Shown here piece by piece: positions 34,092 through 43,365 of a DNA stretch of 64,000 bases. Location: the NCBI RefSeq assembly GCF_025452195.1, contig NZ_CP104973.1, positions 3,455,001-3,519,000 of the forward strand. The letters are read 5' to 3'. The notes under the pieces are model-generated. The model was not told where the DNA came from. It saw only the letters and a list, made by a program, of their open reading frames with translations, and made no database searches. Position 1 is the stretch's first letter. Each line of letters begins with the position of its first letter. The stretch is from Phyllobacterium zundukense (GTDB taxonomy: Bacteria > Pseudomonadota > Alphaproteobacteria > Rhizobiales > Rhizobiaceae). Made by a program: the position numbers and the translations under genes.

Positions 34092-34620
34092 ATCCCGCCA
34101 TGTGTTTCGTCCACGCCATGAGATAGGCAGCCGCGGAAGCTGCGGTCAAGAGGGCAACTATCCATACGAGTACCATGCGGACGCCGGCGAGTGAAAAATC
34201 AAATGCAATATCCGCCAGTGTGACCGTGACAAGGATAATCTGAAACGCCGTATTCGCCTTCGACACGAACAACGGATGCATCTCCAACGGTTTGCCGATG
34301 ACCGCACCGAGGAGCACAGCACCGATAATGAAGATATCGCGTGAAACGACGATGACGACCAGCCAGACTGGCAATTCCTTCACAAAACCAAGCACCACGA
34401 ACAGCGAAACCAGAAGCAGTTTGTCGGCGATGGGATCGAGATAGGCACCGAGCTCTGACCCTTGATTGTAGCGCCGGGCAATGAAACCATCAATGCCGTC
34501 GGAGATGCCGGCGATAACGAAGCCTATCAGTGCGGCTCCGACATATCCGGACAGCAAGGCCATCACGATGAACGGCACGAGAATGAAACGGAAGATCGTG
34601 ATGTAGTTGGGAATTGTCAC
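34066..34620 (-). CDS. CDP-alcohol phosphatidyltransferase family protein, 184 aa
   Basis: Membrane phospholipid-synthesis enzyme. The CDP-alcohol motif D-G-x2-A-R-x8-G-x3-D-x3-D is seen in DGFIARRYNQGSELGAYLDP, then IADK. The GTG at 34620 is preferred because it yields the family-typical N-terminus MTIPNYITIFRF; the frame extends to 34650. Several hydrophobic helices follow. A second paralogue, pgsA proper, lies at 48964-49548, so this one may use another alcohol acceptor or make cardiolipin. Confidence 0.88.
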   Translation of the reverse strand: MTIPNYITIFRFILVPFIVMALLSGYVGAALIGFVIAGISDGIDGFIARRYNQGSELGAYLDPIADKLLLVSLFVVLGFVKELPVWLVVIVVSRDIFIIGAVLLGAVIGKPLEMHPLFVSKANTAFQIILVTVTLADIAFDFSLAGVRMVLVWIVALLTAASAAAYLMAWTKHMAGYEQEHKQD

Positions 34621-34797
34621 CAGGGCGGATTCCTCCAGGCATGCATACAATCCTAAATGGCGTGGGTAAATGCTTTCCTCAACCCCAAACGGCGGCCAAA
34701 CTGTCCATAAACGGGGTTTTCTTGACGGGAGGGTTACTCAGACCTTGCAGCAACGCCAGAGTCGTGCCATTTCGCGGGCAATAATCCGGAGCAGATC

Positions 34798-35883
34798 ATG
34801 AATACCAAGAACGAGCCCGCCAAAGGTGGCAAGAATGGTCTTACCTACGCGCAGGCAGGCGTGGATATCGATGCCGGCAATCTGCTTGTCGAAAAGATAA
34901 AGCCGATCGTGCGTTCGACGCGCCGACCCGGCGCCGATGGCGAAATCGGCGGTTTTGGCGGACTTTTCGACCTGAAGGCCGCAGGTTTTACCGATCCCGT
35001 GCTGGTTGCGGCCAATGACGGTGTCGGCACCAAGCTCAAGATCGCCATCGATGCGGGCGTACACGACACCGTCGGCATCGATCTCGTCGCCATGTGCGTC
35101 AATGATCTCGTCGTGCAGGGCGCGGAGCCTCTGTTCTTTCTCGATTATTTCGCCACGGGCAAGCTCGATCCAGATCAGGGCGCGGCTATCGTCAGCGGGA
35201 TTGCCGAAGGCTGCCTGCAGGCCGGTTGTGCGCTGATCGGTGGCGAAACGGCGGAAATGCCGGGCATGTATCGTGATGGCGACTATGACCTTGCCGGCTT
35301 TGCTGTGGGCGCAGCCGAGCGCAATCAATTGTTGCCGTCCGGTGACATTGCCGAGGGCGATGTCATTCTCGGCCTCGCTTCTTCCGGTGTACACTCCAAC
35401 GGATTTTCGCTGGTACGGCGCATCGTTGAGCTTTCCGGCCTCGGATGGGATGCCGACGCGCCGTTCAAGACCGGCACGACGCTTGGCGAGGCCCTGCTGA
35501 CGCCAACGCGGATCTATGTAAAGCCGCTGCTCGCAGCAATTCGCGAGACCAATGCGATCAAGGCGCTCGCGCATATTACCGGCGGCGGGTTCCCGGATAA
35601 TATTCCCCGCGTATTGCCGAAGACCCTGACCGCAAGCATCAACTTGTCGGCCATCAAGGTTCCGCCGGTGTTCTCGTGGCTGGCAAAGACTGGCGGCGTC
35701 GAGCGCGATGAAATGTTGCGGACGTTCAATTGCGGTATCGGCATGATTGCCGTTGTTGCGCCGGACAATGTCGATGCTGTGCTTGCGGCTCTGAACGCAC
35801 AGGGTGAACAGCCTGTTCGGCTCGGCACGATGGTTGCACGCAGCGACGCCGGTGTGGTCTATCAGGGCACGCTGGCGCTGTGA
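34798..35883 (+). CDS. purM: Phosphoribosylformylglycinamidine cyclo-ligase, 361 aa
   Basis: AIR synthetase, fifth step of de novo purine synthesis: FGAM plus ATP gives aminoimidazole ribotide. Recognised by [29 protein letters not shown], the ATP region [25 protein letters not shown] and the late [16 protein letters not shown]. Length is normal. Its stop codon overlaps the purN start, so the two are translationally coupled. Confidence 0.97.
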   Translation: MNTKNEPAKGGKNGLTYAQAGVDIDAGNLLVEKIKPIVRSTRRPGADGEIGGFGGLFDLKAAGFTDPVLVAANDGVGTKLKIAIDAGVHDTVGIDLVAMCVNDLVVQGAEPLFFLDYFATGKLDPDQGAAIVSGIAEGCLQAGCALIGGETAEMPGMYRDGDYDLAGFAVGAAERNQLLPSGDIAEGDVILGLASSGVHSNGFSLVRRIVELSGLGWDADAPFKTGTTLGEALLTPTRIYVKPLLAAIRETNAIKALAHITGGGFPDNIPRVLPKTLTASINLSAIKVPPVFSWLAKTGGVERDEMLRTFNCGIGMIAVVAPDNVDAVLAALNAQGEQPVRLGTMVARSDAGVVYQGTLAL

Positions 35884-36497
35884 GCACACCGAGGAAACGT
35901 GTCGCCATCCTGATATCCGGCCGCGGCTCCAATATGAGCGCGCTCATCGAAGCTGCAAAGAACGCAGACTATCCGGCGGAAATCGTTGCGGTTATTGCCA
36001 ACAAGCCGGATGCCGGCGGGCTGGAAACAGCACGGACACAGGGCATTCCGGCATTTGCCATTCCCCATCGCAACTTTGCTTCGAAGCGCGAGCATGAAAA
36101 GGCCGTTTCCGAAACGCTGCAGGCTGTGAAGGCCGACATCGTCTGCCTTGCGGGTTACATGAGAATTATCTCGCCGGAATTCGTAAGTGAGTGGGAGGGA
36201 AAGATGCTCAATATCCATCCTTCCCTGCTGCCGCTGTTCAAAGGCCTCCACACGCATGAGCAGGTGCTCGAAGCCGGAATGCGTGTGCACGGCTGCACCG
36301 TGCATTTCGTCACTGCCGGCACGGACGAAGGGCCGATCATTGCGCAGACGGCAGTGCCGGTGGAGAGCGGGGATACGACCGACACGCTCGCTGAACGGGT
36401 GCTGTCAGTGGAGCACGAAACCTATGTACGGGCGCTCGCGCTGGTTGCAAGCGGCAAAGCCGTGATGAAGGACGGGCGGACGGTTTTTAAGTATTGA
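35880..36497 (+). CDS. purN: Phosphoribosylglycinamide formyltransferase, 205 aa
   Basis: GAR transformylase using 10-formyl-tetrahydrofolate, third step of purine synthesis. Conserved opening [18 protein letters not shown], the catalytic Asn-His in [20 protein letters not shown] and the catalytic Asp in [11 protein letters not shown]. The GTG start overlaps the purM stop (GTGA). Confidence 0.97.
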   Translation: MSTPRKRVAILISGRGSNMSALIEAAKNADYPAEIVAVIANKPDAGGLETARTQGIPAFAIPHRNFASKREHEKAVSETLQAVKADIVCLAGYMRIISPEFVSEWEGKMLNIHPSLLPLFKGLHTHEQVLEAGMRVHGCTVHFVTAGTDEGPIIAQTAVPVESGDTTDTLAERVLSVEHETYVRALALVASGKAVMKDGRTVFKY

Positions 36498-36522
36498 TCC
36501 ACACTAGGCGGCAAAGGGGACC

Positions 36523-36828
36523 TTATGCGGCATCTTTCTTGTTTTTCGACAGTCGCGAAAAAGACAGGCGCAGGCCCAAAGCTTCGGCTACTTTTGTGAT
36601 TGTTGCGAACTCTGGATTGCCCTCGCCACTCAAGGCTTTGTAAAGTGTCTGGCGGGTGAGGCCGGTCTTACGCGCAAGTTCGGTGAAACCCCTTGCGCGC
36701 GCGATTGTACCCAAAGCGCGGGCTATTTCCGAAGGCGTACCATCTTCACAAACCGCCAGCAAATATTCTTCAATCATCTCTTCGGAGTCGAGGTGGTGAG
36801 CGGTATCGTAAGTGCTCAAATTTATCAT
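36523..36828 (-). CDS. HigA-type antitoxin (XRE helix-turn-helix), 101 aa
   Basis: Putative addiction-module antidote of the TIGR02684 type. An N-terminal toxin-binding part (EEMIEEYLLAVCEDGTPSEI) precedes an HTH: FTELARKTGLTRQTLYKALS, then ATITKVAEALGLRLSF. The ATG lies four bases after the stop of the toxin frame, so the order is toxin-antitoxin as in HigBA. The reading frame is intact even though the toxin is broken. Confidence 0.88.
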   Translation of the reverse strand: MINLSTYDTAHHLDSEEMIEEYLLAVCEDGTPSEIARALGTIARARGFTELARKTGLTRQTLYKALSGEGNPEFATITKVAEALGLRLSFSRLSKNKKDAA

Positions 36829-36832
36829 GCCG

Positions 36833-37131
36833 TCATTTCCTCAAAAGATTGGCCATTGACTTTGCCTTTTTGATATCGCGCTCCTGAGTGCTCTTTTCCC
36901 CTCCGCACAACAAGATAATCAAGATGCCATTTTGCTCAATAAAATAAATGCGGTAACCAGGGCCATAATCAATTCGAAGCTCGCTGATGCCCTCACCGAC
37001 GGGTTTGACATCACCAAAATTACCCTCGATCAAACGATCAAGCCTTTTAAAATTCTCGCCCTGGCTCGCTGGTCCCGCAAACCATCAATCCAGTATAAAA
37101 AAGTGTCGGTCTTCTCAATTATATAACTCAA
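36833..37131 (-). pseudogene. HigB/RelE-type toxin, frame interrupted by one missing base
   Basis: mRNA-interferase-type toxin. The C-terminal 66 residues are open (NFGDVKPVGEGISELRIDYG, PGYRIYFIEQNG, LLCGGEKSTQERDI). The N-terminal part (IIEKTDTFLYWIDGLRDQRA, then RARIL) is in another frame. Adding one base to the four-base homopolymer at 37045-37048 joins them as ILKRLDRLIEGNFGDV and restores about 99 aa, the family length. The restored start would be a TTG at 37131. Either a natural inactivation with the antitoxin kept, or a homopolymer sequencing error. The surrounding 200 bp are AT-rich. Confidence 0.75.
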
Positions 37132-37210
37132 AAATGTAAACCATAGTTGTCAAAATGTCTAGATATCAAAAAATTTCAAAGCCTTAAAAAACGTTCACAG
37201 TGTGACAAGT

Positions 37211-39322
37211 CTATTCTACCGCCAACCGCACCCAAACCTTGTTATCGTGGAACGCGGCGCCGCCATTGGGTGCTGGAGCATCAGCACCGGTCAGGACATT
37301 GATCCCCTCGCCCCGCTCGAAAGCCGAATTGGCAAAGATGCCTTCGGAAATTACCACCCCGCGCTTCGTTACGGCCTGAACGCGCGCATGCACGACGACT
37401 TCGCCGCGATCATTGCCTATCTCCACACGCGCGCCGTCCTCGATACCGAGTTCGGCCGCATCTTCCGGATGAATGAGCAGCTCCGGCCGCCTTTCCTTGA
37501 CCACCGAAGTCGGGGTTTCAGAGAAAGTCGAGTTCAGGAAGTTATGCGCGGGCGACGTCGCCAGGCGGAAGGGGTGCTTTTCATCGGCGACTTCGATTGC
37601 CTGCCAATAGTCCGGCCATTGCGGCAATGTTTCGAACGGACCTTGCAGGCCCATCGATTGCGGCGGCCGGTTGGGTGACGGGCCGTTGGTCCAGTCCGGC
37701 TTGAAACGGAACTTGCCATCCGGCCAGCTGAAACCTTTTTCATAATGCGCCGTTTCGAAATCCGGCTGGATGTCGAGCCAGCGGGTTTCTTTGAGCACGT
37801 CGAAGCCGGGCAGATTGCTAGCTGCCATCATGTTGTCGATGAGTGTCTTCGCGTCGAGTTCGAAGCCGGGGAAATCACCCACACCGAGGCGTTTCGCCAG
37901 TTCGTTGATGACAAAGAGGTTGGGCCGTGTTTTGCCGGGACCATCGATCAGCTTCGGACCGAGCACGATGTGCTGCTGGCCGCCACCGCGATAGATGTCG
38001 TCATGCTCCATGAACATGGTGGCCGGTAGAACGACATCGGCGAGTTTGGCAGTGTCAGTCATGAACTGCTCATGCACGGCTATGAACAGATCATCGCGCA
38101 TCATACCCTGTTTCACCAGCCGCTGTTCCGGCGCGACATTGGCTGGATTGGTGTTCTGCACCAGCATCGCCATGACTGGCGGGCCGCCATAAAGCGCGGC
38201 CGGGTCGCCGGTGAGCGCCGGACCAATCTTGCATTGGTCGATGTGCCGGATGGATGGGTCGACAAATGCACGGCCCTCTATTTCCCGCTTGTCCATGCGG
38301 AAAATGCCTGAATTTGAATGGAAGCCGCCGCCGCCTTCATATTTCCAGGCGCCGGTAACAGCCGGAATCGACAGCGCCGCGTGCATGTTGACCGCACCGT
38401 TGCGCTGGCGGGCAAAACCGTAGCCGAGACGGAAGAATGTCCGCTTGGTTGTGCCGACGAGCCGGGCAAACTCTTCGATCTCGGCAATGGTCAGGCCGGT
38501 GATCGCAGCGGCCCATTCCGGGGTACGATCCTTCAAATGTTGTTCGAGACCCTTCGGATCGTCGGTATAGGCGTTGAGATAGTCCCAATCGGCAAGCCCA
38601 TCGCGAAACAGCACATGCATGACCGCACAGGCGAAGGCGCCATCGGTTCCAGGCTTGAGGACAAGCCCCAGGTCCGCCTGCCGGACAGTGGCGGTCTCAT
38701 AGATGTCGATGGCGACGATCTTGGCGCCGCGATCCTTGCGGGCGCGGACAGCATGGGTCATGACATTGACCTGCGTCGCCGCAGCATTGGTGCCCCAGAT
38801 CACGACACAGTCGGACTTGGCCATTTCGCGCGGGTCGACACCACCGAGCTTGCCGGTGCCGGCGAAAAAGCCGGTCCAGGCCAAGTTGGTGCAAATGCTA
38901 TCGAACTGGTTGGAATATTTCTTGGCGTGGCGCAGCCGGTGAATCGAATCGCGCTGCACAAGACCCATGGTGCCGGCATAGTAATAAGGCCAGACGCTCT
39001 CGGAGCCATAATCGGCTTCCGCCTTCAGAAACCGTTCAGCGATCAGATCAAGCGCCGCCTCCCAGCTCGCTTCTTTCCACACGCCCTCGCCCTTGGCACC
39101 ACCACGGATGACGGGCTTCAGCAACCGTTCAGGATGATGGATGCGCTCGGCATAACGGGCAACCTTGGCGCAGATGACGCCAGCCGTGTAGCTGTTCTCC
39201 TTGGCACCGCGCACGCGGCCGATATGGCCAGTATCGAGCACCTCGATATCAAGGGCGCAAGTCGAAGGGCAATCATGGGGACAGGCGGAATGGCCCGTGC
39301 GAAGCAGGACAGGTTTGTTCAT
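37211..39322 (-). CDS. Molybdopterin-dependent oxidoreductase (bis-MGD, Fe-S), 703 aa
   Basis: Member of the DMSO-reductase superfamily. The N-terminal [4Fe-4S] motif is ACPHDCPSTCALDIEV plus the later GVICAKVARY (CX3CX3C...C). Further landmarks are the molybdopterin regions VVIWGTNAAATQVNVMTHAV and ADVVLPATMFMEHDDIYRGG, and a C-terminal dinucleotide-binding domain (SPAHNFLNSTFSETPT, then LLIHPEDAAELGI). There is no Tat signal, so it is cytoplasmic. The subunit gene for an electron partner is not adjacent. A formate dehydrogenase/nitrate-reductase-like assignment cannot be refined. Confidence 0.9.
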   Translation of the reverse strand: MNKPVLLRTGHSACPHDCPSTCALDIEVLDTGHIGRVRGAKENSYTAGVICAKVARYAERIHHPERLLKPVIRGGAKGEGVWKEASWEAALDLIAERFLKAEADYGSESVWPYYYAGTMGLVQRDSIHRLRHAKKYSNQFDSICTNLAWTGFFAGTGKLGGVDPREMAKSDCVVIWGTNAAATQVNVMTHAVRARKDRGAKIVAIDIYETATVRQADLGLVLKPGTDGAFACAVMHVLFRDGLADWDYLNAYTDDPKGLEQHLKDRTPEWAAAITGLTIAEIEEFARLVGTTKRTFFRLGYGFARQRNGAVNMHAALSIPAVTGAWKYEGGGGFHSNSGIFRMDKREIEGRAFVDPSIRHIDQCKIGPALTGDPAALYGGPPVMAMLVQNTNPANVAPEQRLVKQGMMRDDLFIAVHEQFMTDTAKLADVVLPATMFMEHDDIYRGGGQQHIVLGPKLIDGPGKTRPNLFVINELAKRLGVGDFPGFELDAKTLIDNMMAASNLPGFDVLKETRWLDIQPDFETAHYEKGFSWPDGKFRFKPDWTNGPSPNRPPQSMGLQGPFETLPQWPDYWQAIEVADEKHPFRLATSPAHNFLNSTFSETPTSVVKERRPELLIHPEDAAELGIEDGARVEIGNDRGEVVVHARVQAVTKRGVVISEGIFANSAFERGEGINVLTGADAPAPNGGAAFHDNKVWVRLAVE

Positions 39323-39447
39323 CGGCTATCCATAGCGCAAAATCCAGCAGTCACAAATGGTGCTTTTTGTCTTGGTGACAAGCTTGACGCGTGCGTCCTT
39401 GCCTGATAGTTAAGTAATTACTTTAGTATTATAACCGGAGGAATGAG

Positions 39448-40095
39448 ATGTCGCTGAAGCTGTTTTATCACCCGCTGTCGTCCTATTGCATGAAGGTTCT
39501 GACGGCGCTGTACGAGAAGGACCTGGCCTTCGAGGCGCAACTGGTCAACTTCGGCGATCCGGAAGAGAACGCACGCTTCACCGAAATGTGGCCAATCAGG
39601 AAGTTTCCGGTGCTGCAAGATGGTGCGCGCGACAGGCTCATTCCCGAGTCTACACCGATCATCGAGTATCTGGAAATGCACTATCCCGGCAAGGCACAGC
39701 TTTTGCCCACCGACCCCGAGATGGCGCACGAAGCACGGTGGTTTGATCGTTTCTTCGATCTGCACGTGCATACGCATATGCAGAAGATCGTCGGCGACAA
39801 GCTCCGGCCGGAAGACAAGAAAGATGCTTTCGGGGTGGAGGAAGCCATCACAAAGCTGCGGACGGCCTATAGCGTGCTCGAAAGCAGGTTGAAGCACCGT
39901 ACCTGGGCCGCTGGCGAGCAATATACCTTGGCCGATTGCTCCGCCTCACCGGCACTTTTCTACGCCAATCTGAATATGCCGCTCGGTTCCGAACATCCGA
40001 ACGTATCTCACTATCTGCACAGGCTGATGAACCGGCCGTCTTTTGCGAGAGTGGTGGAGGAAGCAAAGCCTTATTTCCATATGCTGCCGCAGTAG
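39448..40095 (+). CDS. Glutathione S-transferase family protein, 215 aa
   Basis: Cytosolic GST fold. The N-terminal thioredoxin-like domain opens LKLFYHPLSSYCMKVLTALY with a Ser/Cys region, then WPIRKFPVLQDGARD and ESTPIIEYLEMHYPG, and the helical domain has HTHMQKIVGDKLRPED and YTLADCSASPALFYANLN. GGAGG gives a firm start. Substrate unknown. It is transcribed divergently from the molybdo-enzyme. Confidence 0.9.
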   Translation: MSLKLFYHPLSSYCMKVLTALYEKDLAFEAQLVNFGDPEENARFTEMWPIRKFPVLQDGARDRLIPESTPIIEYLEMHYPGKAQLLPTDPEMAHEARWFDRFFDLHVHTHMQKIVGDKLRPEDKKDAFGVEEAITKLRTAYSVLESRLKHRTWAAGEQYTLADCSASPALFYANLNMPLGSEHPNVSHYLHRLMNRPSFARVVEEAKPYFHMLPQ

Positions 40096-40096
40096 T

Positions 40097-40894
40097 TCAA
40101 GTCAGCAGGTGCTGCACTCGTTCAATCGCCCAATGATAGAAACTTCCGGGTTCGGCAGGCAGATCTGTCGGCTTCTTCTTGTGAATATGGAACCCGATGA
40201 AATCTTTGTGGCGTGTCGGTTCCAGGCCATATCTCGGGTCGAATATGCGAAGCGCATCCCGGCCCGTCCAATAGTAGAAGCTCTGCTTTGGTGCAGCATC
40301 AGTGAAAAAACCGTGCCGGCGTGCCAGTCGCGAGATGCCGTCATTGCCAAAGACGGTGTGGCCGATCATCGCTGTCGTGACTTCCTTGCCATTCCAGCGA
40401 GCCAAGGCCGGCTTGACTACCCGGCGGTGAAAGCCAAGCCAATCGGGGAGAACTTCGATTCCTTGAATATAGGCGACAAAATCGGCGATGATAGGATTGT
40501 CCGTTGGTAGATACAGCGCGGAAACGCCAAGCCTCGTCAGGGTATCATGTGCGAGATAGGGCTGGTCCGGCGCTGGAAGAAACGGCTTCAGCAGGTAAAC
40601 ATCCGTATCGAGCCAGGCTCCCTGGTCATACTTCATCAACATGACCCGGAACAGATCGCTGAACTGCAGAATCGAAACACCGGGTGTCGTAGCCGGAAAA
40701 TTACGGTTGATTCGCGCGAAGGTGTCACGAGGAAGGATTTGCTCGGCATCGTGAACTTCGATGCCAACCGGAATGTTCTCAATCTCGCCGTATGAAAAAA
40801 GTTTTACGCGATGCCCTGCCAAGAGCATTGATGCGAGACAGACTTGGTCCACGAAACGCAGGGACGGGCCGTACCAGAAGGTGCAAATATCCAA
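40097..40894 (-). CDS. DXD-motif glycosyltransferase (GT32-like), 265 aa
   Basis: Sugar transferase with the metal-binding DXD in YDQGAWLDTDVYLLKPF near residue 97. It starts with FWYGPSLRFVDQVCLASMLL, and the last part carries WTGRDALRIFDPRYGLEP. The family (Gly_transf_sug, PF04488) includes Lgt-like and Och1-like enzymes. It stops one base after the GST stop codon, on the opposite strand (tail to tail). It may decorate a surface glycan. No signal peptide. Confidence 0.8.
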   Translation of the reverse strand: MDICTFWYGPSLRFVDQVCLASMLLAGHRVKLFSYGEIENIPVGIEVHDAEQILPRDTFARINRNFPATTPGVSILQFSDLFRVMLMKYDQGAWLDTDVYLLKPFLPAPDQPYLAHDTLTRLGVSALYLPTDNPIIADFVAYIQGIEVLPDWLGFHRRVVKPALARWNGKEVTTAMIGHTVFGNDGISRLARRHGFFTDAAPKQSFYYWTGRDALRIFDPRYGLEPTRHKDFIGFHIHKKKPTDLPAEPGSFYHWAIERVQHLLT

Positions 40895-40982
40895 GATTCA
40901 TCCAAGTCTGAATAGGTCCGAGCAAAACCGCGTAACCGCAGATAGGGCACACATCCAATGTTTGCCAGTAGATTACAAAAAT

Positions 40983-41825
40983 TTAAGCCAGACGCATGAC
41001 GGCAGCACCCATCGCGATCAGCGCGACCGCGGCAAGCCGCTTCGGCCCGACGCTTTCCTTGAGAATGAAAGCCGAAATAGCCACCGCAAACAGGATCGAT
41101 GTTTCCCGCAAGGCAGCAACAGCGGCAACCGGCGCCATCGTCATGGCCCAGAGCGCAAGGCCGTAGGAGCCAAGCGTGCCTACCCCGCCGATCGTTGCGA
41201 GCCGCGTCCGCTTGAGGAAATGCGGCCACAATTCACCCGGGCGCATGACCATCGTCCAGATGAACAACGGCACTGCATTCAGGACAAACACCCACATCGT
41301 GTAGGAAGCCGGCGCGCCCGAATGACGAACGCCGACGCCGTCGATCAGCGTATAGGACGCAATCACCACCGCGTTGATGAGCGCAAGGATCGTGGTGGCG
41401 CGATTTGAGCCAGCCCGCCGCCGCGACTCCAGCGCCAGCGCAAGGACGCCGCCGCAGATCAGCGCGATTCCGGCCCATTTCTCCAAGGAAAGTACCTCGC
41501 CGATCAGCGGGCCGCTGGCGATGGCGACGATCAACGGCGCGGTGCCGCGCATGATCGGATAGGCCTGGCTCATGTCACCACTGCGATACGCCGCCGCTAC
41601 CAATACAAGATAGATGACCTGAGCGACACCGGATGCGGCCAGAAAAGGCCAGCTTTCGCGTGCTGGCGGTGTTAAAAATGGCAGGCAGATGGCCGCGATG
41701 ATGCCGGCAGAGGTGACAACGACAACAGTGTTCAGGAACTTGTTGCCTTCGGATTTGACAACGGCATTCCAGCTTGCATGCATGAGTGCTGCAAACAGCA
41801 CGATGAGGACGACAGTTCCGGACAT
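40983..41825 (-). CDS. EamA/DMT family transporter, 280 aa
   Basis: Ten-helix drug/metabolite transporter with two EamA repeats (AALMHASWNAVVKSEGNKFL at the start; YGLALWAMTMAPVAAVAALR, then ETSILFAVAISAFILKES in the second repeat). Substrate unknown. The upstream divergent gene is rlmJ. A large antisense open frame across both genes is a codon-bias shadow. Confidence 0.9.
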   Translation of the reverse strand: MSGTVVLIVLFAALMHASWNAVVKSEGNKFLNTVVVVTSAGIIAAICLPFLTPPARESWPFLAASGVAQVIYLVLVAAAYRSGDMSQAYPIMRGTAPLIVAIASGPLIGEVLSLEKWAGIALICGGVLALALESRRRAGSNRATTILALINAVVIASYTLIDGVGVRHSGAPASYTMWVFVLNAVPLFIWTMVMRPGELWPHFLKRTRLATIGGVGTLGSYGLALWAMTMAPVAAVAALRETSILFAVAISAFILKESVGPKRLAAVALIAMGAAVMRLA

Positions 41826-41988
41826 TATTGCTCACCCGCAGCGCGCCAGCAATACGTGCGTGCCTGATGCGCTGTATGACAGATTTGCGACAGATAACAA
41901 ATTCGATAAGCTGGAGTTCAACATCAAAGAAAATGATGAAGTACCAAGCCCGCTTGCGACCAGGCTCGCGGCATGAGAGAAGCCCAGC

Positions 41989-42849
41989 ATGAACTACCGA
42001 CACGCCTATCATGCCGGCAATTTCGCCGATGTGGTCAAACACCTCATCCTGACGCGAATTGTGCTCTATCTCCAACGCAAGGAACAAGCCTTTCGCGTTA
42101 TCGATACCCATGCGGGCATAGGCCGGTACGATCTCGGCGGCGTCGAAGCTGGCAAGACCGGCGAGTGGCAGAACGGCGTTGGACGGCTGCTCGATGCCAA
42201 GATCGATGCCAAGGTTGCGGAATTGATCCAGCCCTATCTCGATATCGTACGCGCCGAAAATGCGGGTGGCGAGATGCGGCACTATCCGGGATCGCCGCTG
42301 ATCGTGCGGCATCTCTTGCGCCGGCAGGACCGGCTTTCCGCGCTGGAATTGCATCCGGAAGATGCAGAGCTGTTGGCCGAGATATTCGAGGGCGACATTC
42401 AGGTCCGCGTGACCAAGCTGGACGGCTGGCTGGCCCTCGGCGCGCACGTACCGCCGAAGGAAAAACGCGGGCTGGTCCTGGTCGATCCGCCGTTCGAGGT
42501 GGCGGGTGAATTCGACCGTCTCGTCGATGGGCTGGTGCGGGCACACAAGCGCTTTTCCGGCGGAACCTTCGCCTTGTGGTATCCAGTCAAGGACCGGCAG
42601 GAAGTGCGGCGGTTTGTGGCCGCGCTGCACGATACCGGCATCCCCAAGATATTGCGGACCGAACTCATGATTCGCGCTCCTTCGCCGGAACCGCGTCTGG
42701 ATGGCACCGGCATGATCATCGTCAACCCACCCTATACGCTCGATGACGAACTGCGCATCCTGCTGCCAGCGTTGTCGAAAATCCTCAGTGAAGAACAGAA
42801 TGCGGGTTTCACGCTCGAATGGATACGCGGCGAGCAAGTTGACGCTTGA
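41989..42849 (+). CDS. rlmJ: 23S rRNA (adenine(2030)-N6)-methyltransferase RlmJ, 286 aa
   Basis: SAM-dependent rRNA methyltransferase. The diagnostic N-terminus MNYRHAYHAGNFADVVKH is present, followed by the SAM region FRVIDTHAGIGRYDL and the catalytic motif IV as LVLVDPPFEVAGEF. Length and layout match RlmJ. It acts in the cytosol on A2030 of 23S rRNA. Confidence 0.95.
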   Translation: MNYRHAYHAGNFADVVKHLILTRIVLYLQRKEQAFRVIDTHAGIGRYDLGGVEAGKTGEWQNGVGRLLDAKIDAKVAELIQPYLDIVRAENAGGEMRHYPGSPLIVRHLLRRQDRLSALELHPEDAELLAEIFEGDIQVRVTKLDGWLALGAHVPPKEKRGLVLVDPPFEVAGEFDRLVDGLVRAHKRFSGGTFALWYPVKDRQEVRRFVAALHDTGIPKILRTELMIRAPSPEPRLDGTGMIIVNPPYTLDDELRILLPALSKILSEEQNAGFTLEWIRGEQVDA

Positions 42850-42906
42850 CCGAAGGCAACGGCTGGTTGAGATTGCGACCAACGAGATTTCACGGAGAGT
42901 GATCCT

Positions 42907-43353
42907 ATGACGCGCGTATCATCGTTTCTTGCTGCAAGCTTCGCCGTTGGCGTAGCGCTGGCATCGGCTGCCGCTCCGGCGCGGGCCGCAGATTACGTGG
43001 AAAGCGGGCCCGGTTACGACGATACATGCGGGCAGGCACGCGTCCTCAATCGCATCATCAACAGGTTTTCCTATCAGGTTCGCCACGTACCCAATCTACC
43101 GCAGGTTGCCATCCAGGACTTCAGCGATGTGCGCTTGACGCACTTTGAGCCTAGCCGCGATCCGGAAATGGATGCCGTGGCGCGCCATTATTGCCGCGCG
43201 ACAGCACATCTTTCGGATGGAGTTCAACGTCCGGTTTGGTATCTGGTCGAAGAAGGCCAAGGTTTCGTCGGTATCGGCAATAACGTTGAATTCTGCGTTT
43301 CCGGATTTGATCGCTGGCACGTGTACAACGGCAACTGCCGCACGCTTTACTAG
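42907..43353 (+). CDS. Conserved secreted protein, 148 aa
   Basis: Signal peptide MTRVSSFLAASFAVGVALAS ending near ARA. The mature protein has four cysteines (DDTCGQ, ARHYCRATAHL, VEFCVSGFDRWHVYNGNC), suggesting two disulfides, and reads GYDDTCGQARVLNRIINRFS early on. No named domain recognised, though the layout is common in Rhizobiales genomes. GGAGAG lies upstream of the ATG. It directly precedes the RNase T2 gene by 12 bp, so they may share a transcript. Confidence 0.72.
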   Translation: MTRVSSFLAASFAVGVALASAAAPARAADYVESGPGYDDTCGQARVLNRIINRFSYQVRHVPNLPQVAIQDFSDVRLTHFEPSRDPEMDAVARHYCRATAHLSDGVQRPVWYLVEEGQGFVGIGNNVEFCVSGFDRWHVYNGNCRTLY

Positions 43354-43365
43354 TCAAGCCAAGGC

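Noticed and set aside
34738..35889. 383-residue open frame antisense to purM
   Set aside because: Mirror of purM codon bias; no ribosome-binding site or domain.
38318..39406. 362-residue open frame antisense to the molybdopterin oxidoreductase
   Set aside because: No protein-family features; the oxidoreductase frame carries Fe-S and molybdopterin motifs.
41575..42882. 435-residue open frame on the minus strand
   Set aside because: It runs antisense through rlmJ and overlaps the EamA gene. Its translation has no family pattern, while rlmJ on the other strand is unmistakable.
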